Source of the DNA: Xylaria sp. FL1777
Lineage: Eukaryota > Ascomycota > Sordariomycetes > Xylariales > Xylariaceae
DNA length: 64,000 bases
Reading direction: 5' to 3'
NCBI GenBank assembly: GCA_022578965.1
Contig: MU400628.1
Location: 60,020 to 124,019 of the forward strand
Numbering within the stretch: position 1 is the first letter of the stretch; every line of letters begins with the position of its first letter. Below the pieces are notes generated by a model. The model was not told the origin of the DNA, searched no databases, and was given only the letters and a program-made list of their open reading frames with translations. This document shows, piece after piece, positions 47,806 through 60,800 of the stretch. A program made the translations under genes and the position numbers.

Positions 47806-49341
47806 TGTTAAAATAACTAGTTATTAATTATAACTTTTATATATAATATATATAATAAGTTTTATATAAAAACTACTTTATATAAAAGCTATTATATAAA
47901 CTAAGGTAATTTTAATATTAGCTTAACATATATAGTAATAAAGTTTTTACACATAAAAAAGAACTTTTGCTTTATATAAACCTTTTTTTTTTTTAAACAT
48001 ATAGAACATAAATAGCTTAACGTGGTTTATAAGCGAGCAACACATTTAAGCAAGCAACATACTTCTATGGATGTATTTCTCTATATAAAAATATATGGAG
48101 AAATACATGCCTTATATTATATAACTCCACTAATATAAAGGTTAAAAATATAAAAAAATATGTTTTAAAATCCTTATTTAATAAGAACTCCATATATAAC
48201 CTTTCTTTCTTTATAGCATTTTTATGGGTAAAAATATATACAAAAAGGAAAAAAGGAAAAATATTAGAAAAAAATACCTTTGTTATTAAGTAAAGATTAG
48301 TGCGATTTGCTTATTTAAATGTTAAAAAAATAGAAAAAAATATATTTAGAATGAATAATTAATGAATTTCCAAAGACTTAAACAATTTTATTTTTCCGAT
48401 TTTTCCTTAATTAAATAGCAAGGGTATAAAAAACAGTACATAAATATTTATGTACTGTTTTTTATACCTTAGCTTTTTAATTCAAAAAAACCCTAAAAAG
48501 AAATATCTTTTAGAATTAAATTAGTAATTCATTAAATATTTTAAAACTTATTTTTTCTTATTTTTTCTATTTTTTTTAATTAATATGCACTAAGTTTTAT
48601 ACTGTTTACAGGGGTATTTTTATACCTATTTTTTACTACGTTATATCTTTACTAATAAAAATGCTATGAATAAACAGAGGTTATATATGGAGTTTTTATT
48701 AAATAAGAATTCTGAAACATATTTTTTTATATTTTTAACCTTTATATTAGTGGAGTTATTTAATATAGGGCATGTATTCCCTATATATTTTTGTTAGAAA
48801 AATACATCCATAGAAGTGCGTCGCCCGCTTAAATGCGTTGCTCGCTTATAAACCACGTTATAATATAAAGATTATTATATTTTGTTTTAATATATATATA
48901 TTAAACGTATAATCGTATAAAGCTTATTTAATACTAATTAATAGTTATATTTGCACTTTTAACTTATTTATAACAAACTAGAAATTAGCTAAAGTAATAA
49001 TAAAGTTATATAATATACTTTTATTTTAATTTATTAAAAAAAGATTTATTTTTTATATTATGTTTGTTTTTTTTTTAATGTATAAATATATTGTTTAGTT
49101 TACTTTTTTTTATTAGCTAAAGTAAACATATATAAAGAAAAAAAAAATTTAATTTATTTATATATAAAAACTAAACTTTTAACTTGTTTATTAATATTAA
49201 AAATAAAATAAAAAAAATAGTAAATAATTTTACTACTTTTTTAATTATATTATTATATAAATACTAAGCAATATATTAATTATATTATTATATAAAAGCA
49301 AAATAGCAACTTATATAACTTAAATATAAAATTAAATATAT
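47806..49341 (+). repeat. LTR copy 1, split by an 839-bp insertion
   Basis: Begins TGTTAAAATAACTAGTTATT. Without the insertion (48020-48858 plus a duplicated TA) it is 695 bp and aligns end to end with LTR copy 2, which follows head to tail. Relative to copy 2 many C are T and many G are A; for instance GTATAGTACGTATAATAAG in copy 2 reads ATATAATATATATAATAAG here. Copy 1 is therefore the more mutated of the pair. Confidence 0.8.
48020..48858. mobile_element. Palindromic (foldback) TA-flanked element, 839 bp
   Basis: Both ends begin ACGTGGTTTATAAGCGAGCA when read inward, and the arms match with scattered differences over about 230 bp and more loosely to the centre, where 48423-48468 is a perfect 46-base inverted repeat. 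The whole element is therefore one long hairpin with arms of about 420 bp. It is bounded by TA on each side; the undisturbed LTR copy 2 reads AGCTTATAATA at the same place with a single TA, which defines the empty site. It has no coding capacity. TA duplication suggests mobilisation by a Tc1/mariner-type transposase supplied elsewhere (inference). Confidence 0.85.
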
Positions 49342-50041
49342 TGTTAAAATAACTGGTTATTAGTTGCAACTCCTATGTATAGTACGTATAATAAGTTTTA
49401 CACGAAGACTACTTCGTGCAAAGGCTATTACATAAACCGAGGTAATCTTAGTGTTAGCTTAGCTTGTACGCTAGCAAAGTTCTTTTACATAAAGAAAAAC
49501 CTTTGTTTTATACGAACTTTCTTTTTTTTTAAACATATAAAATATAAACAGCTTATAATACAAAGATTATTATACTTTGTTTTAATATATATGTATTAAA
49601 CATATAATTATATAAAGCTTATTTAATACTAATTAGTAGTTATATTTGCACTTTTAACTTATTTGCAATAAACTATAAATTAACTAAAATAATAACAAAG
49701 TTATATAATATACTTTTATTTTAACTTATTAAAAAAAAATTTGTTTTTTATATTGCGCTTGTTTTTTTTTTAATATATAAACATATTGTTTAGTTTATTT
49801 TTTTTAATTAGCTAAAATAAGCATATATAAAGAAAAAAAAAAGAAAATCTAATTTATTTACGTATAAAAACTAAACTTTTAACTTGTTTATTAGTACTAA
49901 AAACAAAATAAAAAAAATAGCAAGCAACTTTATTATTTTTTTTAATTATATTGCTATATAAATATTAAGCAATATATTAATTATATTATTATATAAAAGC
50001 AAAATAGCAATTTATATAACCTAAATATAAAATTAAATATA
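49342..50041 (+). repeat. LTR copy 2, intact length (700 bp)
   Basis: Starts TGTTAAAATAACTGGTTATT and ends ...AATTAAATATA, where internal sequence beginning TTATATAATTTAGC takes over. It retains more C and G than copy 1, including several CpG and CpA sites. It directly abuts copy 1 with no internal sequence between, as expected from recombination between tandem elements. Confidence 0.8.
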
Positions 50042-53000
50042 TTATATAATTTAGCTAAATTTACTATGTTTTAAAAAAACAAACAACTATTTATAATGTT
50101 TTTAAAGTTAAAGCTAGTTATTTTTACGTACAAAAATTTAGTTAAAAATGTTTTAATAAGCGCATAACAAATAAATGCTTAAATTAATTTTAAAATATAA
50201 AGCTAAAAAATTAATTTTAGCTATATAATTAAAATTAAGCTAAATATTAAGCTAGTATTTTATTATGCTAACTATTTATATTTTTATAAACTATTAAACT
50301 ACTTTTAAAAAAAGTTTGCTAAAACTTTTAAAAAATAAACAAAAAATTATTTCTAGAAAATTTATTAAAGCGTATAAAGCGCTTTATTTAAAAACCTTAA
50401 ATTAAAAAAAATTTATTTAACATTAAAAACAACTATAATTTAAAAGCTTATAAAAATAGCTTATAAAAACTTTATAATTAAAAAATTAAAAAAACTACTA
50501 AATATTTATTATATAATAATTATTTAACTATTAGTAATATTTTTAATATTAAACTAATAGCTAAATATTTTTTTATATAATAATTAAAATCTTTTAAATT
50601 ATTTATATATTAAATTACTTTTTAAAAACTTAAGTTTTAACGTATAATTTTAAACGTAATAATATAAATATTAACTGCAATTAATTTAGCTAAATATTAA
50701 ATATTAAAATTCTTTTAAGCTGTTTAATTTTTATATAATAAAAGCAAGCTATAAACTAATTTTTTAACTAGTATATAAATATTTTGTTTAGTATTATTTA
50801 CTGCAAATATTAAAGCAAAAAACATATGTTTATATAATATTAAATTTAGCTGTTAAAAGCATGTTTTTAAACTTACTTTTAATAAAGTTTATATAAAACA
50901 AATTTATACTTTTTAACAAATATATTGCTTTTTAAAAAAGCTAAAACTTAAGCTAGAACTATATAAGCAAGCTATATAACTTATTATATAATAAAGCTTA
51001 TTTATTTATTGCTACTTACTAATAAATTAAAATTACAAAAAATTAATACTACGCTATATTTTTATATATTTTAAAAAGTTATATAAAAAACTTTTTTATT
51101 AACTGCATTAATTTAAATAAAACATAAAATAAAATATACTGTATAATAAATATTTACTTTAATACTAATATAAACTATAGCTAATATTAAGCTAACTAAA
51201 CAATAGTTTTTTTTATATAAATAAAAAAAAAAAACTTAAATTTAGCTTTATATAAAATACTTAAATTAATGCTTAATAAGCTTAAAAAAGCATAATAAAC
51301 GTTTAATATTAGCTATTAAAGCAAAATTTAACTAAATATAAACGTTGCATAAATATATTAAAATATACTAAAATTAGCTATAGCATTAATTTTTTAAAAA
51401 CTTATATATAAAAAATTCTTTGCTAATTTATAAGTATGCTTATATATAGCATTAAATAATATAATAAAAACTTTTATATAAAAAAACAATAAGTTATACT
51501 TTATAAACTAAAAATATAACTATAGCTATATAAAAAACTAATAATTTAAATTTATATTAAAGCTATTAAATTAACTAATTAAACAGCTAAGCTACTTTTA
51601 AAGCTATAACTAAAAAAACTAAAACTTTTATATAAACAAGAAATATTTTGTTTACTAAAAAAAAAACTACTAGTTAACATGTTATACTTTTTAAAAAAAA
51701 GCTTATATAAAAAACGTATTCTTTAATTTGCACGAAATAATTTATAGCTAAAAACTTACTCCAAAAAAATTCTTTTTATATGTAATAAAATATAAAAAAT
51801 ATTTAAAGTTAAACAACAATGTTAAAAATATTAATAAAGAATTTAATAATTAAACTACTTAATATTTAATAAATAGTATATTTTTTTATTATATAATAAA
51901 AAAAAATATTTAAAACTATAAAACAATAGTGCTATATAATTAGTTTATATTAAGCAATTATTATTATATAAACTATTAAAGTAAACTTTAAAATACTAGC
52001 GTTTTTAATTATTTAACAGTAAAAAAAGCTTAATTAAAAGCATACTTTTAAATATATTTTTATATAAAAGTTAATTAAACCTTAAGTAATATTTATATTT
52101 GTTTTAATAAAAATAATACTATAAGTATTATAAGCATTATATAAATAAAAAACGCTTTTAGTATAACTATATATTATATTTTAAATATTTTTACTTGTTT
52201 TTTATTTTTATTAAAGAACGTTAATTGCTTAAAAGCATACTTTAATAATACAAAAAATATTATTATATAATAAAACAAAAAAATTATTTTTATTGTACAA
52301 AAATAAAAACATTTATTCTTTAATATTAGCTTGTATAAAATAAGTTTATACTTTATAAAAACAAAACTTTAAAAGCTTTATAAATGTTTTAAATACTTTT
52401 ATATAAAAAAACTATATAATATGTTTAGTTATATAAGCTATAATATTAATTGTTTTGCTTTAAAAAAAATCTAAAAGTTTTATTATTATTGCTAGTTATA
52501 TAACTAAGCATTTTATTGTTTTAAATTTATAATTAAAAATAATTACAACTTTAATTATAAAGTTATAATTAATGCTATATAAATAAATAATAAGCAAGTT
52601 TTATATATAATTAATATAGCTATATTATTTTAAGTAACTATATTTTTAAAATTTATATTTATATAAAACGCTTAAAAAGCTTTATATAAATGCTAAATTA
52701 ATATATATTAAAGACTTTTAAATTATATTATATATAATTTTAGTATAAACTTTTTGTTTAAAAAATTTTAAAACTAAGCTAAAATTATAAGTATAAAGTG
52801 CTAAAAAATGCTTATTAAAGCTTATTAAACTATTAATAAAATAAAAAAAGCACATAAACTTTTTTATTATATGTATAATATACTAAAAGCTAAACTAAGT
52901 TATTATATAAAAAATAAATTAATTTTATAAATAGTAATTAAAGCTTTAAATAATACTATAAAGCTTAATAGCTTAATTTTAACGCTTTTTATATTTAAAA

Positions 53001-56000
53001 CATATTTAAAGGTTAATTAAAACTTTTTTTTTTTGCTAAATATTATATAAAAAGCTAAAGTAATTAAAAAAGCTATAAAAATGCTTTACAAAAAACAAGC
53101 AAAAATTAAAATTAGTTATACGATTTATAAACGTAATAAAGTAGCTTTATATAAAGTATTATTTTTACTTTTATGCAATAAAGTCTTTATATAGCATAAA
53201 AAGCAAAGCTAAAAAAAACTATATAAAATATAATTAATTAAAAAGCTTAATATAATTATTAACTTTATAAATAGCTTAATTTGCTTTAAATAAACATAAG
53301 TTAAGCTATATTATTATATAATTAAACATATTTTAACAAATAATAAAAAAGAAAACATAACTACTATAAAACTAGCTATAAAACTAGCTATATAAAAAAA
53401 ACGCAAAAAACTTAAAAAAGCTAAAAACTTTTTTATAGCGTTCGTATAAAACATTAGTAACTTGTTTTTAACTTTAAAAAAGAAATAAAATTATGCTTTA
53501 GTAATAAAGTTATATAAAAATAGCATTATTAGCATTTTTAGCACTTTATTTAAAAAATTAAACGTTATAAAAATTAATAACTTTGTTATATAAAGTGTTT
53601 TTTAGTTTATAAAATATAATCTAAACAAATATAATAACATTTAAATTTTTAAGTTTTGCTTTATACAAAAAATTAAAAAAAAAACAACTAAGCTATATAA
53701 AAAGTTTAAATTAGTTATGTAAAGCTATAATAATATAAAAAAAAAAACTATATTAACTTAATTACTAATAATCTAGCAAATAAATTAATAGCTATTATTA
53801 GCTTTAAGCTTTTTGCTAATTTAAAACTTTAATGCTTTAAGCAAGCTTTAAAATATTATATAAGCGTATATATAATTAAAAAACAAGCTTGCATAAAAAA
53901 TCCTTATATAATTACTTTTTAAACTTATTTTAAAATATTTTAAAAAAACAATTATATAAATTATATAACTATTATATAGCTTAATTAAATTAAAGCTATA
54001 TTAATTTAAAACTTACTACTAATATTACTATAAAAAACTTAATATAATAATTTTTATATATAACTTATGTTTATTGTTTATATTAAGACTTTTATATAAA
54101 TTTAGTATTATAAGTTTACAAACAAATAATATGTTTAGCTTTATTATACTTAAATTCTTAGCAAAAAAAAAACATAAGTTATATAAAGCAAAGTTTTATG
54201 CAAAGCTAAAAAAAACTTTATAATAAGATTACTTTATTAAATTTAACAGTAGTTAAATTACTTTTTTATATAAAAAAAATATAATGCTTACGCAAAAAAG
54301 CTAAGTAAACTAACTAGCTTTAATTAACTTTTATATAAAAAATGCTATATAGTAATATATTTTTTAATGCATATATAGCGCTTATATAAGCAGCATTTGT
54401 TAATTAAAAGCTATATATAACCTTATAGTTATTGCTTAAATAACTAACTTAGCACTAGCAAATATTAAAAATTTAAACTATAAAATTAAGTAGCAAATAA
54501 ATAATTATAACTACAGATTAATATTTATATTTTTAAACTTAAGCTATATAAAACTATTTATTTTTATAAACAGTTTATTTACAAATAATACTAATATAAC
54601 TTTATAACTTAAATTTATTATTATACTTGCAATAAAGCATTATATAAAAAAAAACCTAGCTTTTAAAATTAAAAAAAACATTATATATTAGAACTTTAGC
54701 AAATATAAGCAAATAATATAAAGTATACTAGTTAATAAATTATATAGCATAATAAATAGCTTTAATAGCACTATAGCTTTTTATATAACGCTTTAAAAAA
54801 TTATAGCTATACTAAAAATACTTTTAATTTTTGCTATATTATATTTAAACTTAAAATTATTATATAACTATTTAGTAAAACTAAAAACTACTTAAAAAAA
54901 ACGCCTTATAATTAATATTATATTACTTAAAAAGTTATATAAAAAAAAAGAAATTTTTAAAGTATAATAAATTAATAGCAAAAATAATTTAACTAACGCA
55001 TTTATAAAAAAAACACTAAACTAAGCGCTAAAAACCCTAGTATTTATAAACTAGCTAACTATATAAATAAAAACATTTATAAAAAAAAAGTAAAAACAAC
55101 TTTTATATAAACAAATTAAAAAAGAAAGTTAAAAAAATACTTTTATATAAAAATTGTTATAATAATTGTATAATAAGTAAAAAAACAACAAGCAAATATA
55201 TTTAATTTTAAAAAAAACATTAAAAATTATAAAACATTGTAAATTTTATATTTTTTTTCGTATAACTATTTTTTAAGCTATATATAAATGCTTAATATTT
55301 CTTTTTATTTTTTTTACTAAACTACTATATAACATTTAACTTTTCTTTATTTATTTAAGTATAGTAATTATAACAAGCATTATATAATCGTTAAACGTAC
55401 GTAGTATATATATTACTTTAAAATTTTACTACTTATTAGCAACCTTAAAATAAAAAGCTTTTGTAGTTTATATAAGCATTTTAGCTATAAAAAACAACTA
55501 TAGTGCTATATAACTAAATAAATACTACATAAAAGTAGCCTTTATAACAAATTATTTAAGCTATAATAAAGGCAATTAAAATATTATGCAAAATTTAAAC
55601 TTTAATATTAACTAAAAGCATTAATGCAACTTAAAACTTGTTACTTTTTATATAACAAACAATTATTAGCAAACTACTTAAATAATAAGCTATACAAAAA
55701 AAAAACAAATATATATATTTATATATAGCAACTAAAAAAACAGTTAATTGCTAAAATTACTAGTTAGTAATTATATAATATTATAACTACTGTTTTAACT
55801 TATAATATAAAACTAGCAACTATTAATATTATACTATAATAAAGCAGCTATTATATAAGTATATATATATATATATATAAGTATATATATAAAAATAACT
55901 AAATATAAAGCTGTTATAAATATATATATATGCATATAAAACAGCTAATAGCAAAATAAGCAGCTATATAAAATAAAAGGTCTAAAGATATAAAAGCAAC

Positions 56001-56430
56001 AAAAAGTACTATAAAATTCAAGCTTTTTTTATAAATAAAGCCTAGCTTTTATACTTTAGTATATTACTAAACTTACTACTATACAAAAAAAAAACCCTTA
56101 ATTAACCTTAATATAAATTGCTTACTGTTAATACTTTATTTTATATTATTAATTAACGTTAATTAACTATATAACAATAAAAATAAAAAACCTTAATTAT
56201 ATTAGCAATAATTAAACTACATAAAAGTTTAAATGCTTTATTTAAAAAGTAATTACTTTTAAACTTAGGCTTTATACAACTATAAAGTTCAAAAAAAGCA
56301 AACATATAAACAACCCTTTTTTTACAAAAATTAAAGTACTAAATGTTTAATTTTTTATAGAACCATTTTTTTTTATTTCTTTTAAATAATATTGTATAAA
56401 AAAAATTACAACTAAAAAAAAAGTAGCTAG
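50042..56430 (+). mobile_element. Internal region of a degraded LTR retrotransposon (about 6.4 kb)
   Basis: Lies between LTR copy 2 and LTR copy 3, giving an element of about 7.4-7.8 kb, a normal size for fungal Gypsy or Copia elements. Stops occur every few codons in all frames, so gag and pol domains cannot be identified and the superfamily is undetermined. Its first 1.1 kb is repeated at 56722-57827. An (AT)n tract lies near 55858-55880. Confidence 0.65.
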
Positions 56431-56721
56431 TATTAAAATAACTAGTTATTAGTTATAACTCCTATATATAATACATATAATAAATTTTGTATAAAAATCA
56501 CTCCGTGCAAAAGCTATTATATAAACTAAAGTAATCTTAGTATTAGCTTAGCTTGTACGCTAGCAAAGTTCTTTCATATAAAAGAAAACCTTTGCTTTGT
56601 ACGAACCTTTTTTTCTTTTAAACATATAAAACATAAACAGCTTATAATACAAAGATTATTGTACTTTGTTTTAGCACATATGTGTTAAACGTACAATTAT
56701 ACAGAGCTTATTTAACATATA
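56431..56721 (+). repeat. LTR copy 3, with a 409-bp internal/3' deletion
   Basis: Starts TATTAAAATAACTAGTTATT (the initial TG has become TA) and follows LTR copy 2 to about GCTTATTTAA. It then jumps to the last bases of the LTR and the same internal start (TTATATAATTTAGC). The alignment offset changes from 7089 to 6680, so 409 bp are missing. TTAA occurs at both borders. Confidence 0.75.
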
Positions 56722-57827
56722 TTATATAATTTAGCTAAATTTACTATATTTTAAAAAAACAAACAATTGTTTATAACGCTTTTAAAGTTAAAGCTAATTA
56801 TTTTTATATATAAAAATTTAACTAAAAACGTTTTAATAAGCATATAATAAATAAATGCTTAAATTAATTTTAAAATATAAAGCTAAAAAATTAATTTTAG
56901 CTATATAACTAAAATTAAGCTAAATATTAAGCTAGCATTTTATTATGCTAACTATTTATATTTTTATAAACTATTGAACTATTTTTAAAAAAAGTTTGCT
57001 AAAACTTTTAAAAAATAAACAAAAAATTATTTCTAAGAAATTTATTAAAGTATATAAAGCGTTTTGCTTAAAAACTTTAAATTAAAAAGCATTTATTTAA
57101 CGTTAAAAATAATTATAATTTAAAAGTTTATAAAAATAGCTTATAAAAACTTTATAATTAAAAAATTAAAAAAATTACTAAATATTTGTTATATAATAAC
57201 TATTTAATTATTAATAATATTTTTAATATTAAGCTAACAATTAAATATTTTTTTATATAATAATTAAAACTTTTTAAACTATTTATATATTAAACTACTT
57301 TTTAAAAACTTAAGTTTTAACGTATAATTCTAAACATAATAACATAAATACTAATTATAATTAATTTACCTAAATATTAAACACTAGAATTTTTTTAAGC
57401 TATTTGATTTTTATATAATAAAAGCAAACTATAAACTAATTTTTTAACTCGTATATAAATATTTTGTTTAATATTATTTATTATAAACATTAAAGCAAAA
57501 AACATATGTTTATATAATATTAAATTTAGCTATTAAAAGCACGTTTTTTAACTTATTTTTAATAAAGTTTATATAAAATAGATTTATATTTTTTAATAAA
57601 TATATTGCTTTTTAAAAAAGCTAAAACTTAAGCTAAAACTATATAAACAAGCTATATAACTTGTTATATAATAAAGCTTATTTATTTATTATTATTTATT
57701 AATATATTAAAATTATAAAAAACTAATATTATGCTATATTTTTATATATTTTAAAAAGTTATATTAAAAACCTTTTTATTAATTATATTAATTTAAACAA
57801 AACTTAAAATAAAATATATTATATAAT
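56722..57827 (+). mobile_element. Second copy of retrotransposon 5' internal sequence, truncated
   Basis: Aligns with 50042-51147 at a constant offset of 6680 at the start, middle and end positions checked. Similarity stops abruptly after ATATAAT at 57827, where unrelated sequence begins, so the copy is truncated. Confidence 0.8.
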
Positions 57828-60800
57828 ATTATTATTATTAATAACTTGTTGTGCTGCTTTATAGCGCGGTTTTTTTATTTATGTACTTATAAGTAAAACT
57901 ATATAAAAAGCTAAATAAAAACTTTATATAATAATGTTTATACTATTATTTCGAAGTTTTTTTACTTTATAACAACTAGTTTTTATTAACTAGCTTGCTA
58001 AATAAAAAGTAATAGTTAAAAAGCAAAAAAACTTTTTTTAAAGCTTTTAAACTTTTTGCTTTTTTAAAAAGCGTATAAAAGCTTTTTTTTTGTTTTTTAA
58101 AACTTTTAAAAAAGCACTTTTGCTTTTTTTGCTAGTTTTTTTCTTATTTTCTGCTTTTTTTCTTTTTTTTTTATTTCTTTTTATTTTAACTGCTTTATTA
58201 TATATTGTTATTTTATTAGTAATAAGTAGCTATTTTGTAATATTACTTATAGCTTTAAGCTTTTTTATAGCTAATTATAAGTTTTTATTAGTTTATAATA
58301 GTTTAGCTGCAAAACTTTTTTATAGCTGCTTTTTTTTGTTTTTTAATAAGTTATAATATAAAACTACATATTAAAAAGTTTTTTTTTTTTTTATGCATTT
58401 GCAAAAAAGCATAAAAAAGCTTAAAACCTTTTTTTTATGTAAAAATGCTTTTAGCTTTATTTTTTTAGTGCATATTTATATTATTATAGTTGCTTTATGT
58501 TTTAATAATTTGCTATATTTTTTAAAAGCTTTATTTTTATTAAGCTTTTGTTTAGCTATTACTAAATAATTATTGTTTGTTTTAATTTAGCTTTATTTGC
58601 TTATTTATTTTTTTTTTAGTATAATTTTAAGTTTTTTTTTTTTGATTACTTTTTTTATTAAAAGTTTAAAGCTAACGTTAGATTTTTTTTAGCTATATTT
58701 TTATTGTTGCTTATAAATTTGCTTTTTGTTTAATTTTTAGTTTTTTAAGCTTTTATGTTTTAAATAAAAGTTTTAATTTTTTTTGTTGCTTTTTAAATTA
58801 ATTTTTTAGCTGCTAAGGTTTTTATATAATGTTTATAAACTGCTGTTTTACTACTAAAATATAAATTAATAAAAAAGATTTTTATTTTAGTTTTTAAATG
58901 TTTTATTTTAGTTATTTTAAAAGCTTTAGTTATATCTTTAAAATATTTGTTTTAAATTACTGCTAATAAGTTAGCAATACTTTTTGCTTTATTTTTTTTA
59001 AAGTTTTTATATTAAATTATTACGCTATAAATTAAAGTACTTTATATTATTATAATATATATTTGCTTTATTTTTGTTATACTACTACTTTATATAAAGT
59101 TTTATAGCTTAGTTATTATATATAATTAAATGCTTAGTTTTTTTTTAAGGAATTAATATAAACATATAAAGAATTAATATAAATACATGATTTTATAAAT
59201 ATATAATGCTCTTATTAGCTTAATTAAAAAACGGACTTTATAGTACTTTTTGCTTTAATAAACTTATTTTTTACTTTTATGCAATTAATTAGATTTTTAG
59301 CTTAATTTTTTTTTTAATAGCATTATTTTTATGCAGACTTTTTAATATAAGTATTATAATAAACTATTTATATAACGTGTTAGCTTTTAAATATTAACAT
59401 TTTATATGTTATAATAGTAGTTTTTACTTATAAAACATTATTAAACTACTGCAAACAGTTGTATTAAGTATTTATTAATTTAATTATTTTAGCTTTTATT
59501 AACTTTTTTGCTTTTAAATATTAAGCTGCATTTAATGCTTGTTAAACTTGCTACTTATAGTTCTTTTTACTTTAAGCACTGTTAATTAACTATGTATTTA
59601 GCGCTAAGTAAAAAAATAACTATTGCTTTTTTTAGCACTGCTATATTAGCTTTTGCTTTACTTAAGCTTAATTAAAGTTAACTTGTTTTAGCTACTTAGT
59701 AAGCAACCTTGTTTTTAGCTTATTAGCTGTTTTTTTAAAGCTTTGCTTAGTAGTTTACTTAGTTTAATTGCAAGCTTACTAAAAATTGCTTTTATAAAGT
59801 TTTTTAGTTAATTATAAAGCATTATAACAATTTTAAAGTTATAGATTTATTTATATATATTTTTTAATAATAATTTTTATAACCTTTAACGTAAATAAAT
59901 GTTTAATTTATTAAAAAAGCTTATATATATTAGCTTAAAATAAACTTTATAATAATATAAGATTTTAAGTTTAATAAAAACTAAATAGTTATTAATATAA
60001 TATTTAATGTTTATTAAAAAAGAATTATTTATGTTAAGCATAATTTTATAAGCAATTTAATATTGCTAGTTAAATAAATTAAGTTTTTTTAAAGCTATAA
60101 CTGTTTAAAGTTTATGTTATAAAATTAGCACTAAGGTGGCCTTTAAAACGGCTTAATGCTTTTATATATATTTTGCACTTTTTTTTTTGCTAGCTAAAGC
60201 TAAAGTTATATAATAACTTATTTAGCTTACTAAGCTTACGGTGATTTAAAGCTTATTAAGCTTACAATAATTTAAGGCTTACTAAGCTTATAATAATTTA
60301 ATGCTTACTAGATTTGCAATAATTTAAAAAGAGTTATTACTTTTTTTACTTTTTTTTTGTTTATATAAACATGCACTTTTTATATTTAGTTACTTACTTA
60401 GTTTTAGTTTTTTAGCTATTAATTTTTTATAATTATTAAGCATTAATACATTTATTATTTTTAATTCCTTAAAATCTTTATTAATGTATAATAGTAAAAA
60501 TACCTTAAAAACTTCTTTAATAAACTACTATTAAAGATTTTATTATTACTTATAAATTAAAACTTTAAAAGCAAACTTGTTATATTAGTATATAATAAGT
60601 TTATTATACTTTAATAGCTTTTTAATTAATAGAACTTAACATATAAAAACAAATATTAATATAAAAAGTTAAATAATAAACAATTTATAAAATAAACTTT
60701 TAAAAGTATACTAAAGAAATATTTAAAAAACAAAAATGCTAAATAGTATTACATAAATAAACTTTACTTAATAACTAATAAAATTAAATCTAAGTTATAT

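Noticed and set aside
49375..49599. 74-codon frame inside LTR copy 2
   Set aside because: It lies wholly within a repeat unit and is broken in the other LTR copies; chance frame.
58090..58356. 88-codon frame rich in Phe, Leu and Ile, resembling a membrane protein
   Set aside because: Its composition follows directly from T-rich DNA (TTT, TTA, CTT codons); there is no motif, and comparable stop-free runs are expected in this block.
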